This document shows positions 9,090 through 21,555 of a stretch of 64,000 bases of DNA, one piece after another. Position numbers and translations under genes: made by a program. Under the pieces are notes generated by a model. That model ran no database searches, was not told the origin of the DNA, and was given only the letters and a program-made list of their open reading frames with translations. Location: positions 372,001-436,000 of the forward strand of contig NC_091886.1 of the NCBI RefSeq assembly GCF_019399895.1. Reading direction: 5' to 3'. How positions within the stretch are numbered: the stretch's first letter is position 1; the number at the start of each line of letters is the position of its first letter. Source of the stretch: Cardiocondyla obscurior (Eukaryota > Arthropoda > Insecta > Hymenoptera > Formicidae).

Positions 9090-11649
9090 TCGGGGTGGCC
9101 ACGCCCACCAGACACGCCTCTGGTGCCAGTCGGAATGTGTGACGTCACAACTGACGCCCCGGTGCTGCCCACTTACTACTCCTTATTCTCTGGGATAGAA
9201 CCGGCCGTGGTTATTCGCATAAACAGGATATAAGGGTTGTATTTAAATAATTAACTCAGAATTTCAAAACAAAAATACAACAAAATTTAATGTTAATTGA
9301 CACTTCTAAAGAATAAAAATAAATTTAAGGTTTTGCCAAAGATAATAATAAAATATTAAAAAGGAATAAATCTTATTAAGAGATGTAATTTTAACATTAT
9401 ATAATTCGTGTATATTTACAATGTTGAGTGTGTATGTGTGTAAAAATGTCTTTTAAGAATGTGACGGTGAATTAGTCCAACGTAATCTCCTCGATTTCAC
9501 ACACTCTCGCCGTCGTCCGTGGGAAAACGAAATCGATCAGCCGCATCGGGGCCAGGAAAGGAAATTCCACCCCGGGGTAATATATAAAAAAAATGAGAAT
9601 CAGGAGCAGAACGAGTCGCATGTCTCCTGATCTCTTCAGGCTCGATGTGGTCAGGGTCGATGGAGTAGGCCCTTTCAGGAACAGGATCTGTCCACGAAGT
9701 ACAGGCCCTGCGAAGGAGCTCCAGAAGAGGCTCTCTAATTTTCCTTGGTTCAGGATGCTCCTCGAGAACCTCGATACTCGGGACGGGAGATGGAGGTTAA
9801 TCGGGAAAGTCTACTTCTGGGAGTGAGATGGATTCATACTCGCCCAAAGAGTCCTTCCTCGGGTTCAAAAGGAAAAGAAGGTGGTGTGAGAGGAGAGGAA
9901 CAGACGCGAAACTCAGCTCCGGGAAACTGTGATTCGGAGATGAGGGATAATTCTGGGGTGTAAGACGGAGACGTGGGGCGGAATTGTTCCGATCCCGGCT
10001 CCGTAGACTGACTCGAAATGTTTAAAATATCGGCGGATGTTTCAAGATGGTTGTTGGAAGTTTCCTCGGGCGGGACATAGCCGAATAAAGGTTCCGGGTC
10101 TCCATGGATGGGCGACGGTGGCGGAACGCCCGGACGTGGGGACCACGGTCTCTCCTCGTAACGCGGAGGAGTCACAAATACCTCCTCACTTGGCGCCGCC
10201 GCGAGCAAATATTATAGGAAAAACCGACGTACTAGTTCTCTTAAATTCTTGATCTGCTTGTTTCGCCGCGCCCGGCTCTTCTTTAACGTTTTTTTGTTAG
10301 TAGATTCCACTAAAATTTATAATTTAATTTTAATTTTTATTGAACAAGATCTTGAGAATTTAACAAAGAAAGGGTCGAAGGAGACTCGTCACCAACGATT
10401 TCCAAAGCTTTCGACTCGTCCATAAATGAACCTCCGCAGTTCATCCTAGGTAAGGGTTGCTTGCCGTTTTCTTAGCCATGGATAGTCGCCAAACTTCCAG
10501 CAACATTGCGCGGCGTAAACCACAGTAAGTCACTGGTTATTCGACGGCGTATCTCAGCCGATATTCAGAAGAGGTTTTCCTCATTCATCAGATTCACAAC
10601 AAAGTCCAATGGACGGAATCAAATCTCCGGAACTTTGACTCGGACATTCCCTTCTCTCTTTGATTGAAATTATTAAAGAACAGTTAAATTAGATAAAGAC
10701 ATTTAGTGGAATCGATTTTCGCGGGAATACATAATTAATCGTTGAAACTTACTTTCCGGAGATCTTCTCGATGTTTCTTCTAGAACTTGTTCTGCGATCT
10801 TGCACTGACTGGCACTCGCGATAGTTTTAGGAAACGTATACGCTGGTATCTGGTATGCAAGAGAGCGTGCTCCGTCAAAACACAAGTTTTTATAAACTCG
10901 GAAAAGGGGAGGACTATTCCCGAATTTTCACTTTTCCGAAATTCAAATCTTTCATTTGCTGAGCTTGTTCCTCCACTTTTCCTATCTTACAATTATTGGG
11001 CATTCGCACCCCATCCCTTATCTGTTTTCTTAAATTTCTATGTTTTCGCCCTTAGTTTCTAGATTTTAGTGAGGAGTTCCCGAGATACATTGGTTTTTAG
11101 GAATAAGATGTCTACAAGATACCCCGCCTCAAAGAGTTATCCTTTCCGAGCCTTCCAGAATTTTATTATCATTTTTAGGGAGATGGTGGGAAAACTTTTA
11201 CCATCTGTATGACGCATTGTGTTACCTGATTTTATTGCTTTTGTCCGCACCACATACTCCGGTAATCACAGGCCTCTCGTGCCCTTGGGTTTTCTAAGGC
11301 TCAGGATCTATGTGCAATTACATTTTAAGAAAAAGTTATTTTTTTCTTTTCTTATGATGGACAGGCTATCAGAGTTGATATTTATGAGCCTTTAGGTTTT
11401 GATTTTTTTTGTCATGTCCAGACAGATTTCTTTTGTCTGATTTTCGTTGACGCCCGTTTACAATTTGTTGCATGTTTTTTATGCTTTCACGCAACAACTT
11501 GTACCGGAATATGTTAGTGTTATGAATTGTCTTTCTGGAAGGTTCTGAAGTTTTTCTTTTGTATTGCAATGGACTACGGTCTACCTTCTCCTTAACTAAA
11601 TTTTCTAATTCGTGTCGAAAAAAAGAGACGCGGAGTCGGAGACGTAACA
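9090..11649 (-). mobile_element. TG..CA-ended element with its own spliced gene, copy 1
   Basis: Homologous to the well-delimited copy at 29387-32025. Shared landmarks in order on the plus strand are a CTGGGATAGAAC motif near 9190, the reading frame at 9472-10309, a splice acceptor, a splice donor at 10752, a TATA-like box near 10887-10897, the GAGGAGTTCCCGA motif near 11070 and a terminal GACGTAACA at 11641-11649. The left end is not resolved; homology fades near 9090. It may be a very long solo LTR or a small non-autonomous element. Confidence 0.55.
9472..10753 (-). pseudogene. spliced Pro/Ser-rich ORF of the TG..CA element, copy 1 (frameshifted)
   Basis: Exon 2 spans 10309 down to a stop at 9472-9474; the exon 1 donor (GTAAGT) is at 10752 and the acceptor (TTTTAG) at 10310. 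Exon 1 ends in A and exon 2 begins TGGAATC, so splicing would create ATG-GAA-TCT (Met-Glu-Ser-Thr-Asn). The product starts with a basic segment (KKSRARRN), then a Pro/Ser/Glu-rich body containing FRPTSPSYTPELSL, and ends YPGVEFPFLAP...RLIDFVFPRTTAR. Frameshifts and stops break it between the middle and the C-terminal block. I recognise no known domain. Confidence 0.5.
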
Positions 11650-12480
11650 TTTTCTTACCTCTTTCTATATCCCTTCCTGCAAAACAGTCGCCAATCAAAT
11701 AATTTTGGTCTTTGGTTTTCCTTCATTTTGTACTTTCGCACTTAATTTTTGCGTATATATGCGTATATATGCAATGTTAAAGTGTGTCTACATATACTCT
11801 CACAATGATAAGTCCTGCGTTGAAATGTTTGAAAACAGCAAATGCTCACGCACAAGGTTAATGTATGTGAGCATCGTCTCTCACACAACTCTCAATACAC
11901 AAAAGAACGGGTTGACCAACGGGACGTACATGTGAGTAATTTGTATAAATGTGTAATAAAAGTTATTAGTGCAGTCTAATAAATAAACATTATTTTTGCA
12001 TAAAGTGAGGTTAAGAGAGAGAGAGAGAGAGAAAGCGCGTGCGGATCACTTGCAAGTGCTTTGCAGGTAAACGTCCTTACGTACCACGCAAAGGAAGAAC
12101 TTCAACACACCTGTTTGTTCCATTTCCAAAGAGTGCGCTGCTGGGTATCTTTTTTGAAGACCGTTTCAAAAACTGCATTCTTTACCAATCTCTGCGTGGG
12201 CTGCTATGAGGAACTACACCTCTGTCGCCAGCTGAGACGTTTCAGTTGCTACTTTGTACCTGTCCATATACTTTTTACATTCACAGTTACTCAGTTACTC
12301 ATATTAATATAACACTCGCAAAACATACATACATACACACACTTTTATTTATCATGTGCTATTTAAATTTGTAAGAGTACATACTTAGATTATATACTAT
12401 CTTAATATATTGTTATTACAAAACTATTTTTAACAATTAATAATCAATGTAACTGATAGAAATTTAGTCTAATATAGTTA
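11650..12480. other. no gene seen
   Basis: AT-rich sequence with a short (GA)n at 12014-12032 and (ACAT)n near 12325-12340. The open frames here are short and carry no recognisable motif. Confidence 0.6.
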
Positions 12481-12900
12481 GTTATGGGCCCGTCGCGGGG
12501 CAGCACCTCGTGGCCGATCGTTACGGATCGATATCTACTTCCGCGTTCGCTTATCGCCTTCGATTCTCGTAGGAAATACTGGCTCGCGTGGCTTTTCCTG
12601 CTTACTCATTGTACAGAGATCATATACCGACAGCTTTCTCAAGTACTGGAATCGTATTAATTAATATAATTATATGTGGCAGTATAGACTCAAATAATGA
12701 AGCAAATGAACAATCAAGTGTGAACACTCAATACGAACATTGTACGAACAATCATTTTAGTAAAACTCAACAGATAAACTCATTTAAGCGTGATTACTTG
12801 TTCTCCACGTGACCCTTCATCGGTGGATTTTTCAACTACCTTTTTGATCTGAGAACGTTCCGGCCACGGTCCCATTTACCATCGTCGCACCGTAACAATT
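12481..12900 (+). repeat. interspersed repeat family R1, copy 1
   Basis: Begins near CGCGGGGCAGCACCTCGTGGCCGAT and contains CTTCGATTCTCG, TATTAATATAATTATATGTGGCAGTATAGACTCAA and CCGGCCACGG landmarks. The same landmarks in the same order occur at about 24385-26090 (split by a solo LTR) and, inverted, at 43684-44376. No coding capacity. From 12900 to 13550 I see no gene. Confidence 0.65.
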
Positions 12901-13558
12901 TATAAGATTTTTGTACAGTAACCAAAAATTAACAAATTAATGTAATTTACAACTCTACTTATGTACGGACTTGTTCCAATAAATAAAACTAAATTTTTTT
13001 TATTAAAAAGGAGCCACAGACCGCACAGGTTTCGAAAGACGTCATAGTGAAATACTATGAGACACTGACCTGAACTCGAACCCGTGGCATGTACATTTCA
13101 GTTGTAATGGTACAATCCTTCTTAACTATTAGCAACAAAAAAAAATTTGTTCTGGCTATCCAACACTCTACCGGTTTCCAGAATATTGCCTTTTTTGGAA
13201 TTTTAAACGCAACAATTTTATAAATTAGTATATCAGATATATCACAAGGTTTTATTGATAACATATGACTAGAATGTTGCTAAGTACTATAACTCTTCAA
13301 TGCTTTAGAGCAAAACACTGATCAATATCTTGCGGTAAGATAATGATCGCTGTATAGTCTAGTACTAATTATACGGAATTTCGCAGTTGTTTTTGATTCT
13401 ACCTTTAGACAAAATAATTAAGTCGTCATAGAAAATTGTGTCGACTTGCACGTTATTTTATTATCTGCGATAGTAGCACATGAAAATTCTTACTAAGTTA
13501 CTATAAACCACATAATTTGTGAAATTATACAGAACAATTACTTTAAAACTTTCCTTAG

Positions 13559-13742
13559 ATGTTTTTCAAATAAAAAATTATAGTTTGTCATTATCTGTAT
13601 GGTTTCATGATGTATTTATAAAAGACATAGAAAACAGAAATGCAAAAGGAATAAATAATCGCTCAAATTTTGTGAGCAACTTTAATACAGATAGAAATGT
13701 CGTACATTGCCTTCTAGATGAAAGGAATATAAAAGGAACAAA
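13559..13742 (+). other. possible isolated coding exon, unknown gene
   Basis: A frame of about 62 codons flanked by a plausible acceptor (CTTTCCTTAG) and donor (AAAG/GTAAAT). It encodes a stretch including VWFHDVFIKDIENRN and NTDRNVVHCLLDERN. I do not recognise it, and no neighbouring exon is evident. It could be a relic of a host or transposon gene, or chance. Confidence 0.25.
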
Positions 13743-14063
13743 GGTAAATACTCAAGTAAAGCTACATTTTCTTTCCATCTCTAATTTGAATAAATCATTA
13801 ATAAGTTAAAAGCATTGATATGATTATTATATTGTTATGCAATAAATTAGGAAAAATATCCTTTAAATAATTTTTAAGTTTTTATCTTTCTTGCACACTG
13901 CACACTCGTCGGAGTTTCTATAATGTCTGTTTTTATTTTATGTTACCTATTGGTATAACTTATTTTTTTAGCTTTTTAAGATGAAATAATAATATATCCT
14001 TTTAATATTATTTTTTTTAATATTAGATTTTATTAAAAAAACTAAAAATAATTATTATGTGAC

Positions 14064-14692
14064 TGTTCGAGATTTATCGGGCCCGCTCGACGAGACCGCG
14101 CATTTCATTTAGTGTCGCGCGTAATTACGGTCGTAGCCGCCAATTGTCATGGTGGCACCACGTCTCGGACCGGTAATTTGTCTATCCGCGCCACGTGTGG
14201 CGTTTGCCAGTTCTAATCCTTCTTCTTGTCCCGGTTTTTATAGCGATCACACGGTGTCTAAGTCAGCTCTCGATTTATTGTGAGAAAACGCGCAAAGTAT
14301 ATTGATAACGATCTTTTCGGCTAGCTCATCAACGGTATTCTGTGAACGCACTCTTCCGTGCAGAGTTTCGGTCCGTTCATCGACGGAATACGCCTCACGG
14401 TGGGTCCACGCGGTTCCGCGTGCTCATCATGTGCTCACGGGTTCCGAAACATACGCTGATAATCGGAATCCGCCTCATTAACGGTTTAGCTCATTAGGAG
14501 ATTTTTCAATTCGCTCACCGCGCATATTAGTTTATTGGTCAGCTCACTCGGCGAGCATTGTTTAAGCAAAATTATTTTACTCGCCGTATCGACAGTGTAC
14601 TCTTCTGACCGTCACGTGCGAATCTCGTACCTGACGCAGGAAAACCGCGCTGTCCCGTCCACCCGGGCAGATTTCACACATAATCCGCAACA
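14064..14692. mobile_element. solo LTR, 629 bp, target duplication GTGAC
   Basis: Starts TGTTCGAG, ends CCGCAACA, and is flanked by GTGAC at 14059-14063 and 14693-14697. Its interior is GC-rich against AT-rich flanks and has a TTTTTATAGCG TATA-like motif near 14236. A 5-bp duplication fits a BEL/Pao or Gypsy LTR left after LTR-LTR recombination. It lies about 250 bp upstream of the odorant-receptor exon. Confidence 0.8.
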
Positions 14693-14938
14693 GTGACCTT
14701 GACATATTCACCCAAGGCAAGATCAAACCAATGATACCATTTTATGACCCCCTCAATCATACAACTTTAATTTCAAACATTTTATTTTCAAAGTAAAAAT
14801 AAATAAGTTTTTTAAAATAGTATATTAAAGCGACTTGCCTTATATACTTCACATATATTATATAAATTATATCACAACATATAATATATTTTACTATTTT
14901 GTTCTTTATTTTAGAACTACATATTACGAAAAGGTGAC

Positions 14939-15723
14939 ATGAATTTCGAAAACGTAAATCCTCTAAATGTTCGATTAAATTTGGTGTCAGGTAATTTGTT
15001 ACCAATGACTGCGGATAACTTACCATTCTCGAAATTTTGGAAGATATACAGCGTTTTGATATGGTTGCTCGAAATAATCCAAACATGCGTATTGGTCCCC
15101 GGGTGTATTTTTGTACCAAAAGAAAAAGCTTTAAAAGACGGTTTGATTGGCCTCGTGGTCACCATCGAAGTGGTATCTGTAATCATACGAATTCATTCAT
15201 GTAGAAGACTGATGCAACAGTTGATTCAGAAGTTAAATGACATTTTGCGCCTGGAAGACAAAATGATGAAGAGTATAGTGATAACGACCATAAAATCGAT
15301 GGAAGTTCCCCTCAAATTTTACTGGTCGGCCGGTGTAATGTCTATAATATTGTGGAGTGGTTCGCCATTAATATTGGTCTTTCAGAAAAAAAATTTTTTC
15401 TATGTAGATTATAGAATGCCGGTTATCTATTCCAAAGAGCCATTTACCACTAGCACTTTTGTCTTAGGAAGTGTCATCGTGTTAATAAGCAGCGCGTACA
15501 TTTTTACAAAAAAAGTTAGCGTGGACAGCTACATAATAAATTTGATCCTGCTGGTCACGGCACAATATAAATACATTGCATTAAAGCTGTCGATAATATT
15601 TCAAGATGCTTTGTTTCAGATTGGTTGCAACCAATCTAATGCAGAAAAAAAAAACCTTAGTAAAGATTATTACGCAGAAAAGGAAATAAAAACTTTATGT
15701 AAGCATCACAATACGATTATTCA
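14939..15723 (+). CDS. insect odorant receptor (7tm_6), 5' exon only
   Basis: ATG at 14939 opens a 262-codon frame. It encodes several hydrophobic segments, a basic loop, and FYWSAGVMSIILWSG, VIYSKEPFTTSTF and LCKHHNTII motifs typical of the N-terminal two-thirds of hymenopteran odorant receptors, multi-pass olfactory ion-channel subunits. The exon stops at a good donor (CA/GTAAGT at 15724), where such genes usually have an intron just after the C-x-HHN-x-(V/I)I motif. The downstream exons with the conserved C-terminal segment are not visible in the following sequence, so the gene is a truncated relic or is split by a very long intron. No stop or frameshift lies in the exon. Confidence 0.85.
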
Positions 15724-16984
15724 GTAAGTAAATGTTTTAAGTATAAAAAAATATTTAATTAATAAAATTTGTTTTAAATAATACATTTACTAAGACACTT
15801 TCCTGTTTCGTGCCAAGTGTACGCACAGCGAGACCACCGTGTATTTTTAAGGAATCCACCAAATTAGCAGAAGCTTAAGGTTATAAAATCTGAATACCAG
15901 CTGAACCAAAAAACTTGAATTTGATTTATATGAAAAAAGAGTAGCAAATAAAAACGAGTTCTAACCCGAAAGTGCTGAAAGGTAATGCAAAGACAGAATT
16001 TATAATAAGAGAGTGTCAGGAAAAAAGCAAACCGTGCGCCGCACAGGGTGAATAAGGATTGATACGTTATGTGCATTCGGACTGTGTGCCGAGAAAAGCA
16101 AAGACAGGAGATACCGCAGGCTCTAAAAAAATGTTTCTCCGCTTACTTCGTACTAACCACCGCTCACGTTACGCCTCTGATCGTTTATACGCACAAACTT
16201 ATAAAGAAAATGAAAAAACTTACCCTCTAGTTTAACAATAATTGTTTTTTCGGCTGGAACATTGTTGTCGATAAAATTAAAACGGTAATTGTGGGTGCGC
16301 CAACGTAGTCTTTTATCAACGACGTAAGCACTATCGTCATGAATGCGGGAGTTCTATTAATAGTTACTTCCTTTTGCGCTCATAATTACCATGCAAGCGA
16401 TTGGCCAAATACAAATCCAACAACGCGTACATGAATTTTTTGTATATCGCGTTATAAACCATCAGAACTAAATGAGATGCAAAACCTCAACTGGTGGCGC
16501 ATTAAAATATGGATAAGCAAAATACACGATTTCATACCCACGTAAAAAGTCCGCATACGACTAACAGCCGCAGCATAGGTTATAAAGATGCACTTTGTTA
16601 AGGGCACCGTTTCGGTTAACAACGTTCAGGTACTGGACTGAATGGTAAAGTCTTAACGACGTCACAAAAATGACGTCTTTAAAACGTCATTCAAACATGC
16701 ATGTTACTGCGTAGTGTTATATTGTTAATTTAAACAAAATAATTTCAAGAAAATATTAAAGTTATAATTTAAACGAATATATAACATAATAATAAACATT
16801 GTTCTATAAATAATATCTCATCATATTTAACGGTATACTGATGCGCGGTGTATGCGGGTAGAACAGATCAAAATATCAGTGTTTGAGTTACATTATGTTG
16901 GTCTTTTGCGCACCTGTTTAAATGAACACGTACAAGTGAAGAGAATATTGTATGCCGCTAGCGAAAGCGTTTGTTTTATGGTGT
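15724..16984. other. no gene seen downstream of the odorant-receptor exon
   Basis: Mixed intronic or intergenic sequence. I looked for the missing odorant-receptor exons and found no convincing match. Confidence 0.6.
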
Positions 16985-17949
16985 TGTAACACCCCCCCTT
17001 GCTCTCCTCCGTGTGGTCGGACACGGTCAAGCGACCCGCCGCGGCGATCGGCGAGTCGTCGCGTGTACCAGGCCCGGCCGGGGTGTCCGCGAAAAAAAGC
17101 GAAGGCAATTGTAGTCTCGTGTTTGGCTATTTACATTTATTGACAATTCTATATTTACACGGTTATTTACACGGTCTAGATACAGGTGTATTGTGACGCG
17201 GCGCTTGTCGCACGAGCGATGACAACAGACTTTCGTCGGTACGGTAAGAGTCGCATGAGTCTAATCGCGGTGTTTTAATACGGGGCCCCTAATGAGGAAC
17301 GCGGTTTTTCAGGAGCGGGAGCGCGGGGGCAATCGCCGAGAACGCTCGGTAGAGACAAAGCACGCTTCACCTCTGGATTGCACCGTGCTCGTAAGGAACC
17401 GCCTAAGCGATTTGAGATGAGACCGGGGCGTCTGCCACGGGATAAACCGAAAACGCTCGGCGGAGGCAAAGCACGCTTTACCCCGCTTTATCCGTTGTGA
17501 CAGTCGGTCCCGGAACTCGTGGAGAAGGAGGCGGTGTCGCGGCCAAGAATCCTTGGCAGAGGCCGAGAACGCTCGACCCCTGTGCTTAGCGACTCCTAAG
17601 GTTTTCGTCTGGATGGCTACTGAGCGGAGACCCGGTACGGAGCTCGGTAGATCGGTAGACTGGTCCGGATTGCTTTGAATCCGGCCTTTTTATACGATAT
17701 TTTGCGTGGCCTGGGATGTTCGGGTTCCCGGGGGTTGGCGTCGCAGCGCTCGTCGCGGACGTTATTATTATTAATTTTCGCGCGACGTGGGACGGCGGTA
17801 CGCTCGTTTATAACGGTGCGCTACGCGTTAACATTTAAGGCGATTAAAAAGGGTCGGGGCACACCGCGCCCTTATTCCCGCCGGACGATGTTCGGTCCGG
17901 TGGGCCGGTCGACGTTCGCCGGAACGAGGTAGGCGCCTACCTCGTTACA
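16985..17949 (-). mobile_element. solo LTR, 965 bp, target duplication GTGT
   Basis: Ends TGTAACACC and CTCGTTACA, flanked by GTGT at 16981-16984 and 17950-17953. Read on the minus strand it has a TATAAAAAGGCCGG box followed by GAGCTC, resembling the promoter layout of the Gypsy LTR at 44653, and later an AATAAA signal. It is therefore probably a Gypsy LTR oriented leftwards. It is strongly GC-rich. Confidence 0.8.
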
Positions 17950-18128
17950 GTGTTCTTTCTCTATCGCATGTTACACTAAAGGATGGAACATCAGAACGCA
18001 CTTCACTACTTTTTCTTCCGTCCTTTCGATCTCCTCGTCGCTCTACGATACAAGCTTCGTTGTACAGTTTGACGCACGCCAGTCACCATCACCGCAGATA
18101 AACGCTATTTCTAAATGTCAGTGTACAC
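17950..18128. repeat. orphan terminal arm of the Tc1-like family
   Basis: Similar to the right arm of the transposon at 21556-23885, for example AAGGATGGAACATCAGAACGC, GACGCACGCCAG and a terminal GTCAGTGTACA. No matching left arm is visible, because the solo LTR lies directly beside it. From 18129 to 18810 no gene is seen. Confidence 0.5.
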
Positions 18129-18810
18129 CTAATAAAAACCAATAGATAGTATAATGTCAACATTTAATTGGTGGCATTCAATTTAAACAATTGATATAAA
18201 TTATACAATTTTATTGTTTTGTAAGGTTCGGAAGAAAAATAAAGATTACAACTTGCGAATTAAACGGTCCATGTAATTTCGTTATACAACAAAAAAGTCT
18301 CAAAAAACGTCGCGTAAACAGAGCCTAGTATCGAACGCTTCGGAAACTTTGTTGATAGTCTTATTTCAGCTACGATTCCGCGCATGCGATACACGATGTG
18401 TACACTGTGGACTTCGAAAGCACGATAACGATAGCACCCGAAACGTGAGCGTTTTTATACGTGAATTAGTTCTCGAATAATCTGTCAGCTTCTCGAACCA
18501 AAAGATGTCACAAGAGACAATTCTAGCAAGCTCGAGAAGCCGGAACACGCTCTAAAAGTGTGGTCGAGTTCGGTACAAGCACGTGAGACACGCGGTATCC
18601 ACGCGAAAATATACAGCTGACGACGCCACGCGTGGCTGTCAAACGGCCGTGAAACATGCCGAGCCCGCGTGATATCGATACGCGGTTCCTAACGCATAGA
18701 ACGAGAAAGATAATTAGACAGGATTAAGAAACCGAAAATTGCAACCTGCAACGTTTTCCGAACATTTATATTAAAGTTTCGCAGTATTTTGTACACTTTA
18801 TGACTTTTCT

Positions 18811-19235
18811 TGTAACCTGACCCCCTAGGTGCAGGTGATTGACACCGCGTGCGCCAATTTTAAGTGAGGGCTCAGCAGATTGCCAAACTGTGGAATCCGC
18901 TGAGCCTACGGTGCTGACATGTCAGCACTTTCGACAAGTCGCGACGTCAGCGGAAGACAGTAGGCCACCCGGCCAATGTTTTCCGCAATTACGCTGACAA
19001 TAGACAATAAACTGCTATAAAATGCACATGCCCCGGAGCTCGATCAAGTCAGTACGTTACGAATAAGCGGCCTGTAATTCTAACCGCGATAAGATAAGAT
19101 CCCTGTACGCATCGAAGGAGAAATAAATCAACGGCAGTCTTTTAAGAGATAAAACGATAATTTATTCAAAAAAAAAACCTCGCCCAAGCAAACGGTCCCA
19201 GAGGACCGACCCCATGCACTCGCTACGGTGCAACA
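18811..19235 (+). mobile_element. probable solo LTR, about 425 bp
   Basis: Begins TGTAACCTGACCCCC, ends GGTGCAACA, and has a TATAAAATGC box near 19017 and AAATAAATC near 19122 in the right order for U3-R. A clean target duplication was not found (TTCT against CTTT), so the boundaries are tentative. Confidence 0.5.
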
Positions 19236-19646
19236 CTTTGTATTAACATTTTTTTAATGTCAAATTTTGTAATTTTTATTTTTTATTTTTCCCTCTTAAT
19301 TTATGCAAAATTAAATTATATAAAAACAAAAATTAAAAAGCATTTAATATCAAAGAACAATGAGTAAAAAGAGCCGATTTTGGTCCATCGTGGCAAACGG
19401 ACAAAACATATCATTTCCAGAAAATTAGTCGCTAAACACGATAACATAGTTAGTTTTCGTTTAAAGCCTGGGGAACATGTTTTTATTCGGGGATTTATCA
19501 TCCAATAATCCAGACCCGCAAGGCTTTTACGTAAACATTGAAACTATTATAAACTTGTGTTTTACCAATAAATTAATCTCACAGTAAGAAATATTAGTAA
19601 AATAAACCGTGAAGAAATTATTAGTTGTCGTCTCCAACCTTGAGAG

Positions 19647-20021
19647 TGTATGCCTTTCATAAACAAGAAGGTGGCAGATTTGATAAAAGATAAGTGCAAT
19701 GGAGCAATTGTCAGTAATTTTGTCGAACTCAGAACAAAGTTGTACGCGCTGAGGGTGTATTGTAGAAGCGACATCAAAAAAGAAGATCTAAAAGGCAGAG
19801 TTGTAGCGTAAACGATAACATTCGACAATTCCGTGAGATGCCGCGAGGATAAGATTGAGATGACTTGTAATCAATCATGCGTGCGTTCAAAATTGCATAA
19901 GGTAAACACGAAAACAAAAAAAAATTACTCTGAATCCGTATCACGACAAGCCATATGATGTTCTCGATTCATTTAAGACCTTACTGTGGGGACATTTTTG
20001 CGTACTGTGCAATGAATGCTA
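19647..20021 (+). pseudogene. degenerate C-terminal fragment of a Polinton DNA polymerase B
   Basis: One frame holds NKKVADLIKDKCNGAIVSNF, then VELRTKLYALRV; after a stop and frameshifts come RSKLHKV and a terminal WGHF. This resembles the region after the palm domain at the end of Polinton protein-primed polymerases, where the protein abuts the end of the element. It is on the plus strand and far from Polintons A and B, whose own polymerase C-termini are missing. It therefore marks a third, almost erased Polinton or a displaced piece. Confidence 0.6.
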
Positions 20022-20358
20022 ATTGCAATGTATATAAATAGATAGATAAATATTTATTGTTACTCTTGGGGATACAAAATTTTACAATACAATACTTAAA
20101 TGTATTCTGAAAGCTACGCGGTAACATACTCTTCTTTTTATTTATATATTTTTTATTACCCACGCTTTAGTCATTTTTTTTCACGCTAATTATTTCTTTC
20201 TCTCGTCTTTCCTGTCTCCTTTTTCTCTTTCTCTATTTTTTTAAATCAAAAGCTGTTGTGCGCCAAAAAATGCTACTGCGCGCCGATTATAAAAAACAAT
20301 TACTGCAAGCCTACAAAAAACGCTTGCTTTACTGATATAAGTAAAAATTAATAACTTA

Positions 20359-20725
20359 TACAGAGTGTCCCATAGTAAAGTATCGTAATTGCAGGAGTAG
20401 GTAGGGCTTGTTAAGATGAATAGAAAAGTCTTATACCATTTTGTAAAATTCTCAACCGTTGTTGAAAAAAAAATTAATTTGTCTAGCGCAAGAGCGACAA
20501 GGAAGCTACGCGTGAATGAACGCGACAAGCGACAGCACCATTTTTAGCTACTCGCCTGTCGCGCTCACTCACGCGTGGCTTTCTTGTCGCTCTTGCGCTA
20601 GACAAATTAATTTTTTTCTCAATAACAGTTGAGAATTTTACAAAATGGTATAAGACTTTTCTATTCGTCTTGACAAGCCCTACCTACTCCTGCAATTACG
20701 TTACTTTACTATGGGACACCCTGTA
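20359..20725. mobile_element. palindromic MITE, family M1, about 367 bp
   Basis: Nearly perfect inverted repeat with ends TACAGAGTGTCCCATAG and CTATGGGACACCCTGTA next to TA. The central core GAGTGAGCGCGACAGG-type sequence occurs in inverted halves. The same core is found at 32030-32330 and 56640-56921. It carries no ORF. TA flanks and TACAGGGTGTCC-like ends suggest a Tc1/mariner-mobilised MITE. Confidence 0.85.
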
Positions 20726-21555
20726 TATAACAATATTTTTTTGAAATTATAAACAGTTATTTTAAAGCAAAATAAAATACAAATAAAATTATTCGAAGAA
20801 ATTGGTTAAGTGAAGTCCATATGGATCATTTGAACAATGTTATTACAAAATTATTCAGATTATAAATCTGTTTCAACATGGCGGGTTAATTATCAGAGAC
20901 AATAAATCCCATTACGCCGAACAAAAAGCATATACAAATATTATATAGCCCACTTTATTGGATATGTAGTTATTATGATACAAAACATATTTATTTATGA
21001 ATCATGTAATTCCAAAAGAATACATAAAAATTATTTGAGAATGTTGTTAAGGTTGTTTCCAATATATAATTAAAGAAAAAAATTTAATTATATTTCCTAC
21101 TGTTTAACAACAATAGAACGGGGATGATTGCGGTGTTTTTGTCATAGTTTTTGCTATGTCGTTATGGTTTAGTATCAAATCCTAAAAAATATAGTATGAT
21201 TGTTGTGAAATACGTTCACATTTAGTAAACATTTTGAAGTCTAATGTAATAGAGCATTTTCCACAAGATTTAAATGATGGCATTCCTCAGAAAGTACTAT
21301 CATTAGCAGTAATTAGAGTAAGATAGGTTGATGCGGACCGTCAATGTATTATTAACGGGCAAAGTAATTAAATTTTGATTGGGATTATTAAAATGTTTGG
21401 GGTCAATTTTAGTAAAAAGGGTGTTTTTATTTTTGTTGTTGATTGTTTAGAAACCGAAATATAATCACGTAAAATTAAAAATGTGAAATTTTCTTTATTG
21501 TCATCATTATTAACGTCGCCCGGGAAAGGGAGGGGATGTTTCCGCTATCCTGATT
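20726..21555. other. no gene seen
   Basis: AT-rich sequence without recognisable coding or repeat structure. Confidence 0.6.

Noticed and set aside
11369..11698. 109-aa minus-strand ORF in the TG..CA element
   Set aside because: It lies upstream of the TATA box, has no matching frame in the second copy and no motif.
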